This document shows positions 1 through 8,255 of a DNA stretch of 64,000 bases, piece after piece. The DNA is from JAFALK01 sp036500605. Lineage in GTDB: Bacteria > Pseudomonadota > Gammaproteobacteria > Burkholderiales > Burkholderiaceae_C. Below the pieces are notes generated by a model that did no database searches, was not told where the DNA came from, and saw nothing but the letters and a program-made list of their open reading frames with translations. The position numbers and the translations under genes were made by a program. How positions within the stretch are numbered: position 1 is the first letter of the stretch; each line of letters begins with the position of its first letter. The stretch lies in assembly GCA_036500605.1 (NCBI GenBank), contig DASYBU010000014.1, forward strand, positions 62,001 through 126,000, given 5' to 3'.

Positions 1-1
1 C

Positions 2-409
2 GTGATCATCGTCGTGCTGGGCGCGCTGGCGGCTTCGATCGCGCGCCTGGGCACCGCCAGCCATCGCGCGCTCAGCAACGACGTGACGGCGGCCCGCGCC
101 CTGCAGGCCGCCCACGCGGGCAAGGAATGGGGGCTCTACCAAGCCCTGCACGCCGGCGCTTCGTGGAACAGCTGCTCCGGCAACAGCCAGACGCTGGACC
201 TCACGGCCGACTTCGGCATGCACGTGAATGTCAGCTGCAATTCGATCCTCTACAACGAGGGCCTGCAGGACGACGGCGTGACGCCCAGGACAGTCCGCAT
301 CTTCACGATCGACGCGCTGGCGTGCAGCAGCACGAGCTGCCCCGACAACACGCGCTCCGTGCTGATCGGCTACGTGGAGCGCCGCGTGGTCGCGCAGGCG
401 AGCAACTAG
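2..409 (+). CDS. mshP: MSHA biogenesis protein MshP-like (5' partial)
   Basis: The reading frame is open from the window edge, so the start lies outside. The visible 135 residues begin with the end of a hydrophobic N-terminal helix (VIIVVLGALAASIARL). An 'AARALQAAHAGKEWGLYQ' stretch follows, matching the 'ARAYQAARAGIEWGLYQ' pattern that follows the helix in MshP/PilX-type minor pilin-like proteins. Four or more cysteines lie in the C-terminal half, as in this family. MshP is an inner-membrane/pseudopilin component of mannose-sensitive haemagglutinin type IV pili and usually sits near the end of the msh operon. The gene downstream is on the opposite strand, so this is probably the last gene of a pilus operon lying to the left. 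The family call is by recognition only; a generic PilX-like protein is the alternative. Confidence 0.7.
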   Translation: MIIVVLGALAASIARLGTASHRALSNDVTAARALQAAHAGKEWGLYQALHAGASWNSCSGNSQTLDLTADFGMHVNVSCNSILYNEGLQDDGVTPRTVRIFTIDALACSSTSCPDNTRSVLIGYVERRVVAQASN

Positions 410-428
410 GCCGGAAGCCGAACTGACT

Positions 429-1808
429 CTAGGCTAACGGCAAAGCCAGACGCACCCGCAAGCCCTGGCCATGCGCACCGTCGTGCAAGGTCAGGTTGCC
501 GCCGTGGCTCAGCGCAATATCCTGCGCGATCGCGAGGCCCAGTCCGCTGCCGTTGCCGACCGGCTGCGCACCGCGCTGGAAGCGCAGGAACACGCGCTCG
601 CGGTCGACCTCGGGAATGCCGGGGCCCGTGTCTTCCACCTCCAGCACAGCCTGCCCCTCCTGCTGGAAGGTCCGCACCGTGACGCGTGCGCCTTCGCCGG
701 CGTAGTTGACGCTGTTGTGGATCAGGTTCTCGAGCATCTCGCGCAGCAGGAAGCTGCGGCCCACCACCGGCGCCGAGGCCAGCTCGAAGCCGAGGTCCAT
801 GCCGGATTCGAGTGCGCGCGGCACCCATTCCTCGGCCGCCAGCGAAGCGAGGTCTCGCAGATCCAGCGGCCGCAACTGCTCCTGCGGCGTGGCCGCATCG
901 CTGCGCGCCATCGACAGCATCTGCTGCGCCAGCCGCGCGCTGCGGTCCACGCTGCTCTTGAGGCGCTGCAGCAGCGGCTCCTGCGCGGCCTCGTGCGGCT
1001 CCAGCAGCGCGAGTTCGATCTCGGTGCGCAGCGAGGTCAGCGGCGTGCGCAGCTGGTGGGCCGCATTGGCGAGAAATTCCTGCTGCGTGCTGGAAGCCAG
1101 GCGCAGGCGCTCGAACAGCCGGTTGAGCGCGCTGATCAGGGGGCGCACCTCGTCGGGCACGGGCTGCTGCAGCGGCTCCAGCCGATCCAGATCGCGGCGT
1201 TCGACTTCGTTGGACAGTTCGCCGAGCGGGCGCAAGCCTTGTTGAATCGCGAGGCGCCCGGCCAGCATCAGGCCGATCGCCAGCGCCAGCATGGTCGCCC
1301 CGACCGCCACCGACAGATCGCGGCGCAAGGCCGCCCGCTTGCTGGTGGTCTCGGCCACGCGCACCTGGCAGACATTGCCGACCACGCCGCAAGCCACGCC
1401 GAGCACGGCCAGCCTCAGCGTCTGACCATCGAGCTCGACGTCCCGGAAATCCCAGGCGCCCGGCGCCACCTTGATCTTCGGCGCGGCCAGCAGTTCATCG
1501 CCGAGCAGTTGCTGCCCTTGCGGCGCGAGCACGACGTAGTAGATGCGGTCGAGGCGGTCAAAGCGCAGCGCGCGGTCGGTCTGGCCCGAGACCTCGACGA
1601 TCAGCTCGCCGTCATGCGTGCGGATGAAATTGCTGATGGCGAGCGCCGTGTCGCCCAGGCCCTGGTCGAGCCAGTTGGCCGTGGTCGTGCGCATTAGCGA
1701 GTACAGCGCAAAGCCGCCCACGGGCATCGTGAGCAGCAGCGGCAGGACCAACCACCAGAGCAGTCGCTGCTTGAGCGACAGCGGCTGTTCAGGCCTTCCC
1801 AGCAGCAC
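429..1808 (-). CDS. Two-component sensor histidine kinase, TctE/QseC type
   Basis: Inner-membrane sensor kinase of about 459 residues. TM1 is near residues 16-38, followed by a periplasmic TctE-like sensor region to about 163, TM2 near 165-187 and a HAMP-like linker. The HisKA helix has H251 in NAAHQLRTPL. The ATPase domain has an N box near 361, DTGPGIP at 393-399 and GSGLGLAI at 420-427. All catalytic motifs are intact. The frame is open further upstream, but that part reads as arginine/serine-rich shadow sequence. I therefore use the GTG at 1808, which overlaps the end of the upstream response regulator gene by about 20 bases, as is usual for such pairs. The ligand cannot be told; TctE relatives sense tricarboxylates, which is only a family hint. 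Confidence 0.9.
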   Translation of the reverse strand: MLLGRPEQPLSLKQRLLWWLVLPLLLTMPVGGFALYSLMRTTTANWLDQGLGDTALAISNFIRTHDGELIVEVSGQTDRALRFDRLDRIYYVVLAPQGQQLLGDELLAAPKIKVAPGAWDFRDVELDGQTLRLAVLGVACGVVGNVCQVRVAETTSKRAALRRDLSVAVGATMLALAIGLMLAGRLAIQQGLRPLGELSNEVERRDLDRLEPLQQPVPDEVRPLISALNRLFERLRLASSTQQEFLANAAHQLRTPLTSLRTEIELALLEPHEAAQEPLLQRLKSSVDRSARLAQQMLSMARSDAATPQEQLRPLDLRDLASLAAEEWVPRALESGMDLGFELASAPVVGRSFLLREMLENLIHNSVNYAGEGARVTVRTFQQEGQAVLEVEDTGPGIPEVDRERVFLRFQRGAQPVGNGSGLGLAIAQDIALSHGGNLTLHDGAHGQGLRVRLALPLA

Positions 1809-2478
1809 TCTGGGCCTGCTCTTCGAGCAGATAGCCGAAGCCGCGCACGGTACGGATCTGGATGCCGGCGGGCTCCAGCTTGGCGCGCAGGCGCGAGATG
1901 CAGACCTCGACCGCGTTGTCGGTGGTGCTCTGGTCCCAACCGTTGCTGGCCGAGACGATCTGTTCCTTCGCAATCACCTTGCCGATGCGGGCCATCATGA
2001 AGGACAGTACTTCCCACTCGCGGGCCGAGAGCTGCATCGGTTCTTCGTGCAACCAGGCGCGGCGTGCGTCCAGGTCCATGCGCAGCGCGGCCATCTTGAG
2101 TTCGTTCGAGAAGCGCGCCTGGCTGCGGCGCACCAGGGCGCGGGCGCGGGCGATCAGCTCCGACAGGGCAAAGGGCTTGACGAGATAGTCGTCAGCGCCG
2201 CCTTCAAGGCCGCGCACGCGGTCTTCCACGCCGTCACGCGCGGTCAGCACCAGCACGGGGATCGCACTGCCTTGGCCGCGCACCCGGCGCAGGGTCTCGA
2301 AGCCGTCGATACCGGCCAGGCCGATGTCGAGGATCAGCAGGTCATAACGGTCTTCCCGCAGTGACAGCGGCACCGGCTCACCGCGTGCGGTGCAGTCGAC
2401 GACCCAGCCTTGCGAGCGCAGGGCGCGGGTGGTGGATTCCGCCAGAGCGGAGTCATCTTCGGCAAGCAGGATGCGCAC
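1789..2478 (-). CDS. OmpR-family response regulator
   Basis: The 229-residue protein has an N-terminal receiver domain with the acidic pair D8/D9, phospho-acceptor D51 (LILDIGLAG), T79 and K101 (VKPF). A C-terminal winged-helix DNA-binding domain (about 130-220) ends in RTVRGFGYLLE, typical of OmpR/PhoB proteins. It is the partner of the overlapping TctE-like kinase and presumably acts as a transcription factor. The 112 bases between it and the chitinase upstream on the same strand could carry its promoter. Nothing in the sequence shows the target genes. Confidence 0.93.
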   Translation of the reverse strand: MRILLAEDDSALAESTTRALRSQGWVVDCTARGEPVPLSLREDRYDLLILDIGLAGIDGFETLRRVRGQGSAIPVLVLTARDGVEDRVRGLEGGADDYLVKPFALSELIARARALVRRSQARFSNELKMAALRMDLDARRAWLHEEPMQLSAREWEVLSFMMARIGKVIAKEQIVSASNGWDQSTTDNAVEVCISRLRAKLEPAGIQIRTVRGFGYLLEEQAQSAAGKA

Positions 2479-2590
2479 AGTGGTGGGGTCGACGTGGACG
2501 TAAAAATTGAGTTGCCAAGATTAACGCCGCAATGTTGCCTTGGCGTCAAGCTACCTTGCAAGGAGCTTGCCGTCACCGTTCGCGCTCACG

Positions 2591-3850
2591 TCACCTGGAC
2601 GGTTTGTTACCAACACCGAGGTTCATGGCGTTCAGGATGTCGCCATTGTCCTGGCTGAGCTCCCAGGCGAACACCCCGGCCAAACCAGCCCGCTTGGCGT
2701 ATTGCGCCTTCAGGAGCACCGAGCGCGGGTCGTCATAACCGATGAAATCAGCGGTCTTGTCGTTCCAGAGCGACCAGGCCTGCGTCACCTTGTCGAAGCG
2801 CGCCACAAAGCCGCCGCGGCCCCGGCCTTCGGGGCCCAGCCATTGCTCGGCGATCCGCTTGTAGGACGCGGTGCCGGCCTCACCCTTGATGCCGTCCGAG
2901 GGGAAGTCGCCGGTCTTGGCGTTCACGCTCTGATGCTGCTTGACGCCCGCGAAGCCGCGGCCGTACATGGCCATGCCGGCCACCAGCTTGGCGGCGGGCA
3001 CGCCGGCCCTCACCATCGTGCTCACGCCGGCCATCAGGCTGTCCTCGGCCTCGGGGCTGCTGGACGCCAGGGCGCTATGCGCACCCGCCTTGTCCGACCA
3101 GCCGCCGTAGAAGTCGTAGGTCATCATGAAGATCAGGTCGAGCGCGCGGGACGCCTGGCGGAAATTGATGCCCTTGATGATGTGGCCGGCGGTGTTGACT
3201 GCCGTCGTCACCAGGTACGTGCGGCCGTTCTCGCGGCCCAGGCCGTCGACGGCGGCACGCAGGTCGGTCATCAGGTCGGCATAACCCTGTCCGTCAGCGG
3301 GGCTGCCGAGCTGCACGCCGTTGGCCGCGCCGTTGTTGCCCGGATGCTCCCAGTCGATGTCGACACCATCGAAGCCGGGATGGGTGCGAAGGAACTCCAC
3401 GACCGAGGCTGCAAAGGTTGTGCGCTTGGCCGCGTCATTGGCGATGTAGAAGAACGAGTCCGAGCCCGCCCAGCCGCCGACCGAGGCCACCACCTTGAGC
3501 TGCGGCATGCGTTGCTTGAGGCGCATGAAGGCGGCGTCGAACTGCGCCTCCTTCTCGCTCACGCCGAGCGTGAACTCGGGCCGGCCGGCACACAGCGCCT
3601 CGTCCATCGGGCGCTGGCCGGGGCCGCAGATCCGCATGAAGGCATAGAGGATGTGGCTGATGCTGCCCGTCTTGATCTGGTCGACCTCCTCGACAGGCTC
3701 CCAGTTGGGCACATAGACGCCGACGATCGGCGCATTGGGCGCACGTTCGAAGGCCTGGGGCTGGCCGGTGAAGAGTTTGGGCGTGGCCGCAAACGCCTGG
3801 CTTGCGATCAGCGTGAGGGAGAGTGAAAGTGAAAGCAGGAGGTGGCGCAT
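2591..3850 (-). CDS. Secreted GH18 chitinase
   Basis: The 419-residue protein starts with a signal peptide (leucine/serine-rich, probable cleavage after AFA at 20-22). The glycoside hydrolase family 18 signature FDGVDIDWEHPG lies at 160-171, giving D164, D166 and the catalytic acid E168 of the DxxDxDxE motif. The SVGGW motif of GH18 is at 123-127. No chitin-binding or fibronectin module is present, so this is a single-domain enzyme. It would hydrolyse beta-1,4-GlcNAc links in chitin outside the cell or in the periplasm. Distance and strand allow cotranscription with the response regulator and kinase downstream, but a 112-base gap makes this uncertain. Confidence 0.92.
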   Translation of the reverse strand: MRHLLLSLSLSLTLIASQAFAATPKLFTGQPQAFERAPNAPIVGVYVPNWEPVEEVDQIKTGSISHILYAFMRICGPGQRPMDEALCAGRPEFTLGVSEKEAQFDAAFMRLKQRMPQLKVVASVGGWAGSDSFFYIANDAAKRTTFAASVVEFLRTHPGFDGVDIDWEHPGNNGAANGVQLGSPADGQGYADLMTDLRAAVDGLGRENGRTYLVTTAVNTAGHIIKGINFRQASRALDLIFMMTYDFYGGWSDKAGAHSALASSSPEAEDSLMAGVSTMVRAGVPAAKLVAGMAMYGRGFAGVKQHQSVNAKTGDFPSDGIKGEAGTASYKRIAEQWLGPEGRGRGGFVARFDKVTQAWSLWNDKTADFIGYDDPRSVLLKAQYAKRAGLAGVFAWELSQDNGDILNAMNLGVGNKPSR

Positions 3851-3917
3851 GATGCGGCGCAGGCTAACACTGTAATTCGACGTTACGGACCGAGGATTTC
3901 ACCAGGGGAATCCGCAG

Positions 3918-4550
3918 TTATGGCTCAACCGAGACCCGCAGCTGCAGGTCGCGCTGCTGAACCACCGCCGCCTCGGCGGTGCCATACGTGCCCTTGGGCA
4001 AGGCCCTGGCCGTATCGCCGCTGCGCGCCACCGCATGCCAGGTGTTGAGCGGCACCGAGGCGGTCGTGCTCATCTCACCCTGGCCGCCACCTTGTGCGTC
4101 GGCTTGAGGCGTTAGCACCTTGATCGTCACCTGCACCGGCGCGCTGCCGCCGGGCCATTGCGGCGTCACGGTGAAGCTGCGGACGCGATCAACCAGCTGC
4201 GTTTGCGTCGCCGCGCGGGCCTTGCGCGTGCTTGCGCCCACGCGCAGATCGAGCCATTGCACCGGCTGCTGGCTGTTCATGCTGACGCTGGCCTGGTGGC
4301 CGTTGAGCACGCTCAGGCGCTCGACCGGCCCGACCGAATCCTCGGGCGAGCGCGTGGAGGTGACCGTGCCGCCGCTCCTGGGCGAGACCGAGCCCGCCGT
4401 GCCGATCACCGTGGAGCCGTCGCGCACGGCGGCGAGCGCCGCGCCGCTGAGCGTCGAGTCGACCCAGCGCCATTCGATCGTGAGCATCTGGGCCTGCACC
4501 GAAAATGGCAGCAGTGACAGGAGAACGAGGGCAAGTGCAGGAACACGCAT
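3918..4550 (-). CDS. Secreted protein of unknown function
   Basis: The 210-residue protein has a clear signal peptide (MRVPALALVLLSLLPFSVQAQ, cut near residue 20). The mature part is rich in beta-prone, serine/threonine and glycine segments (for example SPRSGGTVTS). It includes a 'VPLNTWHAVARSG' segment, with no cysteines and no recognised catalytic motif. It resembles the small beta-rich secretin-like periplasmic proteins seen in Burkholderiales, but I cannot assign a family. It is divergent from the GFA-type gene, with only 23 bases between the two starts, so the two promoters must overlap. Confidence 0.75.
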   Translation of the reverse strand: MRVPALALVLLSLLPFSVQAQMLTIEWRWVDSTLSGAALAAVRDGSTVIGTAGSVSPRSGGTVTSTRSPEDSVGPVERLSVLNGHQASVSMNSQQPVQWLDLRVGASTRKARAATQTQLVDRVRSFTVTPQWPGGSAPVQVTIKVLTPQADAQGGGQGEMSTTASVPLNTWHAVARSGDTARALPKGTYGTAEAAVVQQRDLQLRVSVEP

Positions 4551-4573
4551 GCTGGCGAGGATACGATCGCCGG

Positions 4574-4933
4574 ATGATTTCCGCCACCTGCCATTGCGGC
4601 GCGGTCCGCATCGAGATTCCGGCCGCGCCTGAACGCGTCACCGATTGCAATTGCTCGCTGTGCCGTCGTGTGGGCGGCTTGTGGGCCTACTACCCGCTCG
4701 ATGCCGTGCGTTTCTCCGGCCATCCGGAACATACGGACGAATACATCTGGGGCGACAAGACGATTCGCAATGTGCGCTGCAAGCACTGCGGCAACGCCAC
4801 CCATTGGGAGCCGCTCGACCCCGCCAAGGATGCGCGTTATGGCATCAACATGAGCATGTTCGAGCCGTCTGTCTACGCCAACGCGCAGGTGCGGCATTTC
4901 GACGGCGCCGACACCTGGACCTATCTCGACTAG
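4574..4933 (+). CDS. GFA-family zinc-binding protein
   Basis: The 119-residue protein has the glutathione-dependent formaldehyde-activating (GFA/CENP-V) fold signature. An N-terminal CHCG (C6, C8) and a CNCSLC group (C25, C27, C30) are followed by a CKHCGN pair and a histidine/tryptophan-rich segment. These cysteines bind structural and exchangeable zinc. The family is named for a proposed adduct-forming role with glutathione and formaldehyde, but most members are uncharacterised. I chose the ATG at 4574 because the earlier in-frame start reads through the neighbouring divergent gene and lacks family-like sequence. It is followed after 12 bases by a membrane protein gene, so the three genes to 6078 form a likely operon. 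Confidence 0.9.
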   Translation: MISATCHCGAVRIEIPAAPERVTDCNCSLCRRVGGLWAYYPLDAVRFSGHPEHTDEYIWGDKTIRNVRCKHCGNATHWEPLDPAKDARYGINMSMFEPSVYANAQVRHFDGADTWTYLD

Positions 4934-4945
4934 GAGCTCTTTCCC

Positions 4946-5467
4946 ATGCCCATTGACGGCGCAGCACACTCGATCTACTTCTATCTGGCCATCGGCGCCT
5001 TCATCGCCTGGCGCGTCTACAAGCGCATCAGCCGCCTGGTCGGACGGCAGCGCCTGCACCCGGTCCGGCCCTGGGCCACGCTGATCATCTTCCCGCTGCT
5101 GCTGGCGCTGATCAGCCTGGGCGCGCTGGCGCATCCGAACAGCCTGCTCGCGCTGGCGGGCGGCGCGGCGCTGGGCATTGGCTTGGGGCTGTACGGCAAG
5201 CGCCTGACCCGGTTCGAGGCCACGCCCGAAGGCTTGTTCTACACGCCCAACGCGCATCTGGGCATCGCGCTCTCGCTGTTGTTCATCGGGCGGCTGGCCT
5301 ATCGCTTCATCCACCTGAGCCTGATCTCGCCGGGCGACCCGAGCATGGACGCGAGCGAGTTCGGCAACAGCCCGATCACGCTGCTGATCTTCGGCACATT
5401 GGCCGGCTACTACGCGACCTATGTGTTCGGGCTCCTGCGCTGGAAGCATTCCATCGCCCCGAAATGA
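4946..5467 (+). CDS. Integral membrane protein, DUF1453/CcdC-like
   Basis: The 173-residue protein has about four hydrophobic segments (near residues 9-23, 44-62, 66-84 and 142-163, with a weaker one near 104-120). It has a basic stretch, KRISRLVGRQR, after the first helix. The N-terminal pattern 'YFYLAIGAFIAWRVYKRI' resembles the DUF1453/CcdC-type membrane proteins, but I cannot confirm this. Its stop codon overlaps the start of the flavin reductase gene (ATGA), indicating translational coupling. No catalytic motif is visible. Confidence 0.8.
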   Translation: MPIDGAAHSIYFYLAIGAFIAWRVYKRISRLVGRQRLHPVRPWATLIIFPLLLALISLGALAHPNSLLALAGGAALGIGLGLYGKRLTRFEATPEGLFYTPNAHLGIALSLLFIGRLAYRFIHLSLISPGDPSMDASEFGNSPITLLIFGTLAGYYATYVFGLLRWKHSIAPK

Positions 5468-6078
5468 GCAACAAGGAACATTTCTACGAACCCCGCTTGG
5501 GGCACGGCCTGCCGCATGACCCGTTCAACGCGATCGTCGGCCCGCGCCCGATAGGCTGGATCTCGACGCGCAGCAAGAGCGGCGCGCTCAACCTCGCGCC
5601 CTACAGTTTCTTCAATGCGCTTTGCTACACGCCGCCGCTGATCGGCTTTTCCAGCACGGCGTGGAAGGACACGGTGCGCAATATCGCCGAGACCGGCGAA
5701 TTCGTCTGGAACCTCGTCACGCGCGAGCTGGCTGAAGCCATGAACACCAGCAGCGCCGTGGTGCCGCATGGTGTCGACGAATTCGCGCTGGCGCATCTGG
5801 AGACGAGCGATTCGCGCCTGGTGAACGTGCCGCGCGTGGCGGCGTCGCCGGTCGCTTTTGAATGCCGCTTGAGTCAGCAGTTACGCCTGCAAGGCGCCGA
5901 CGGCACGCCGGCCGAGGCCTGGCTCACGATCGGTGAGGTGATCGGCATCCATATCGACGAGCGGCTGCTCGTGAACGGCATCTACGACACCGCGGCCGCC
6001 AACCCGGTCTTGCGCGGCGGCGGCGCGGGCGACTACTTCGCGCTGGGCGAGAAGTTCAGGATGAAGCGGCCGGGGTGA
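5464..6078 (+). CDS. Flavin reductase family protein (FMN-binding split barrel)
   Basis: The 204-residue protein carries the flavin reductase-like signature. PRPIGWISTRSKSGALNLAPYS matches the FMN-binding split-barrel start, followed by 'SFFNALCYTPPLIGFS' and a 'KDTVRNIAETGEFVWNLV' block. Such proteins bind FMN and reduce it or use it for redox chemistry with NAD(P)H; this subfamily is often annotated only as flavin reductase. It is the last gene of the 4574-6078 group and is coupled by an ATGA overlap with the membrane protein upstream. The substrate is unknown. Confidence 0.9.
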   Translation: MSNKEHFYEPRLGHGLPHDPFNAIVGPRPIGWISTRSKSGALNLAPYSFFNALCYTPPLIGFSSTAWKDTVRNIAETGEFVWNLVTRELAEAMNTSSAVVPHGVDEFALAHLETSDSRLVNVPRVAASPVAFECRLSQQLRLQGADGTPAEAWLTIGEVIGIHIDERLLVNGIYDTAAANPVLRGGGAGDYFALGEKFRMKRPG

Positions 6079-6240
6079 GCGAGCGCCGCGCTCGCTGACG
6101 CGCCAGGGAAACTTGCCAACGCCCGCATCCTTTGACGGAGTCGGTAGCTGACGCCTCCGCTCTCTGTCGTCGAACGGCCGCCGATTGCTGATGCCTAGCA
6201 TATTCCCTTGATCGCTTCTGCCCCATAAAAAGGCTACAGC

Positions 6241-6478
6241 CCATGATCAATCATCAACCTTGATGAGCGGGAAACTACATAGACTGCACTCCACCTAATA
6301 CTAGGTATTGTGACCTGACGAGCCGGCGCGAAACATTGGCCCATCCAATTTCGGATGCCACTGAAAGTGTTTTATGAAGTATGCAAATCAGTTATCGCCG
6401 CGGAATTTAATCGCCGCGTCGGTCTTTGCAGTTCTCGCTCTCACGCTTCCACTCACTGCCAAAGCGCAGAGGATAGGC
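6241..6478 (+). repeat. Direct repeat copy 1: leader and signal-peptide region
   Basis: This stretch (non-coding leader 6241-6373 plus the first ~35 codons of the secreted-protein gene) recurs at 7849-8083 with many identical blocks. Shared blocks include 'actacatagactgcact', 'cggatgccactgaaagtg' and 'gccgcgtcggtctttgcagttct'. The rest of the 6079-6373 gap holds no gene that I can see and is clearly more AT-rich than the flanks. A palindromic motif in the leader, CCTAATACTAGG (6294-6305), is kept as CTAGTACTAG in copy 2 and could be an operator. Confidence 0.85.
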
Positions 6479-7348
6479 TTGCAAGCCGAGGTCGTACCGA
6501 CTCAGGTGACCGAGACGAATCGCGTCACGCCAGAGAGCATCCATCAAAACTTCGCCAACCGGATTGAGTCCAACTTCCTTCTCGGCGACTCGAACAAGAT
6601 CATAGGGAACTTGTCGAATCAGGAACTCGCTGATTTGGCGGCCCTCTATTCCAAAGCCAACCGGGATGACAGTTCGCCGCTTCTTCGAATTGTCGCCATG
6701 AAGGCCGATGCCGCCGCATTGAGAAAGATTAGCGGCACATTCGGAGAGTACAAAACCGCGCTCGCCGTCAACAGCTATGCACCGGACTTTGTAAAGCAGC
6801 AGTACGCACAGATGGAGACGCCCCAATTCACAAACGTTTCGCAGAGTGCGTATATTGCCATGCATAACGGATTCGCAAGAGGCGGCGCGTCTGCTGGCTT
6901 TTCGGTTGCAACTGGTGGCCCAGCCCCGACCATCGATAATACGCTCTATGAAATCTACCTGGATTACCGTACCGCACCAATTGGGAGTCTGTCAGTTAGG
7001 AGTGCGCTGGTGGAAACGAGCATCTTCGCAGGAAAACGGCTCGCCCCAGCATTTACGACTGGCTATGCCATCGGTACTGGATTGAACATTTTGATCAATA
7101 CGTATGAACCCAGTCTTGGTGATACCATCGGCGGCACCTTGAATGGGATGGTGATTGCCTTAGCCAGTGCTGTAGATTTGATGGTGCAAGGCAAGATAAT
7201 GGATTCGATCAATACCTTGTTCGGTGCCCCAGTGCCGCTCACGAGTAACGGCGATAACAACATTTACGCTCCAATGGTTCTCTACATAAACGACGGAGGG
7301 CGAACCTGGTGCGGCCAAAGCCGATGCCCTCCCATTGTTAGCCACTGA
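6374..7348 (+). CDS. Secreted protein of unknown function, possible effector
   Basis: The 324-residue protein has a signal peptide (basic MKYANQLSPRN, hydrophobic core AASVFAVLALTLPLTA, cut near AKA-Q at residue 32). The middle part is helical and polar. The region near 195-270 has glycine-spaced hydrophobic segments (TTGYAIGTGLNILINTYEPS, then GDTIGGTLNGMVIALASAVDLM). The C-terminus has a cysteine pair (WCGQSRCPP). I recognise no named family. Base composition is lower in GC than neighbours, suggesting transfer. It is followed by a two-TM membrane protein, and the pair is duplicated downstream, where only the membrane gene stays intact. A membrane-active effector with an immunity partner would fit, but this is inference. 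Confidence 0.8.
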   Translation: MKYANQLSPRNLIAASVFAVLALTLPLTAKAQRIGLQAEVVPTQVTETNRVTPESIHQNFANRIESNFLLGDSNKIIGNLSNQELADLAALYSKANRDDSSPLLRIVAMKADAAALRKISGTFGEYKTALAVNSYAPDFVKQQYAQMETPQFTNVSQSAYIAMHNGFARGGASAGFSVATGGPAPTIDNTLYEIYLDYRTAPIGSLSVRSALVETSIFAGKRLAPAFTTGYAIGTGLNILINTYEPSLGDTIGGTLNGMVIALASAVDLMVQGKIMDSINTLFGAPVPLTSNGDNNIYAPMVLYINDGGRTWCGQSRCPPIVSH

Positions 7349-7476
7349 TTGACCGCTTAGTTTCCGGCCCAGCTCGGCCCGTATCACGCACAGGCCAGGG
7401 CTGGCTCTCCGCAGATCCGCCCGCTCGCTCCTCAACAGAGCCAGTCTCAAACAACGTATCCCGGGATTCACGAATC

Positions 7477-7839
7477 ATGAAAACACGAGGTGCTCCACTC
7501 CGGGGCTGGCGGCGAGTGCTCGTAGCGACCTTGCTGATATCACTGGGCTGGGCGACCTTCAGTCTGATATATGCACGGTCCTCGGTCGATGCCGCTTTTT
7601 ATTTCGCGATGACACTAAGCCTGCTGAGCGGCTTACATTCGATCTTTTTCAGCAACTGTGACGATACCGCGCGCTTACGTATGACGCTGCCGGAAATTCA
7701 TCAATCATTTTTGACCGAAAAAACCAAAATGGCCGCGGTAGACCAAGACAACCCAACGGCTCAGCGTCTAGGGACGGCACTCGGCGTGCTTTCTTTGCTC
7801 GGCTGGGCGGTATTCATATTTATCAAATGGAGTTCATAG
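7477..7839 (+). CDS. Small two/three-TM membrane protein, paralogue A
   Basis: The 120-residue protein has hydrophobic segments near residues 13-30, 38-58 and 97-116, and a conserved 'TLPEIHQSF' motif in the loop. It is a paralogue of the product of 8256-8597: both have 'FFS/LFS' followed by a short charged loop, TLPEI, a ~25-residue linker and a final helix ending in a lysine-tryptophan pair. It follows the secreted protein gene after 128 bases on the same strand. The function is unknown; an immunity or anchoring partner for the secreted protein is a hypothesis. Confidence 0.72.
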   Translation: MKTRGAPLRGWRRVLVATLLISLGWATFSLIYARSSVDAAFYFAMTLSLLSGLHSIFFSNCDDTARLRMTLPEIHQSFLTEKTKMAAVDQDNPTAQRLGTALGVLSLLGWAVFIFIKWSS

Positions 7840-7848
7840 TCTCTACGG

Positions 7849-8083
7849 CCGACGACCAATCATCAGTCTTGATGATCGGAGAACTACATAGACTGCACTG
7901 CACCTAGTACTAGCTATTGCGACAAGATGAAGCCGCGCGAAACATGAGGCCATCCAAGTTCGGATGCCACTGAAAGTGCTCTATGAAGTATGCAATCAGT
8001 CATCACTGCGGAGATCCGTTGCCGCGTCGGTCTTTGCAGTTCTGGCCTTGATACTCCCCATGACGCCAAGGCGCAAAGGATTT
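7849..8083 (+). repeat. Direct repeat copy 2: leader and signal-peptide region
   Basis: Second copy of the 6241-6478 sequence, about 1.6 kb downstream and in the same orientation. Together with the paralogous membrane genes that follow each copy, it shows that a unit of leader, secreted protein and membrane protein was tandemly duplicated. The leader contains the perfect palindrome CTAGTACTAG at 7904-7913, where copy 1 has CCTAATACTAGG. Confidence 0.85.
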
Positions 8084-8125
8084 GTCCGCAAGGAAATAGC
8101 ACTTGCCCTCCAGTCGTGGCGCACC
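7983..8125 (+). pseudogene. Remnant of a second secreted-protein gene
   Basis: The ATG context (atgaagtatgc) matches the start of the intact gene at 6374. A one-base loss just after it (gcaatcag against gcaaatcag) shifts the frame. The next frame gives SVAASVFAVLAL, matching the intact signal peptide. A second one-base loss shifts again to give DAKAQRI, matching the cleavage region. The sequence then jumps straight to NSTCPPVVAHQ, which matches the intact C-terminus QSRCPPIVSH, so about 0.85 kb of the middle is gone. The signal region and the cysteine tail are all that is left; no functional product is expected. Confidence 0.8.
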
Positions 8126-8255
8126 AATGCGAAAGAGACAGTTCTGGGCGAATCCATGGACAAAGCATAACTGCTGCCCAAATCCTAGCGTGCAGCGCCG
8201 ATCATTAAATAGATGCGGACCGACGATCGATCCGCATTACCCTCTAGGAGGGAAA

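Noticed and set aside
7964..8170. 68-codon frame over the second module copy as a real gene
   Set aside because: It is a frameshifted piece of the duplicated signal-peptide gene; the frame starts before the true ATG position and lacks the mature protein.
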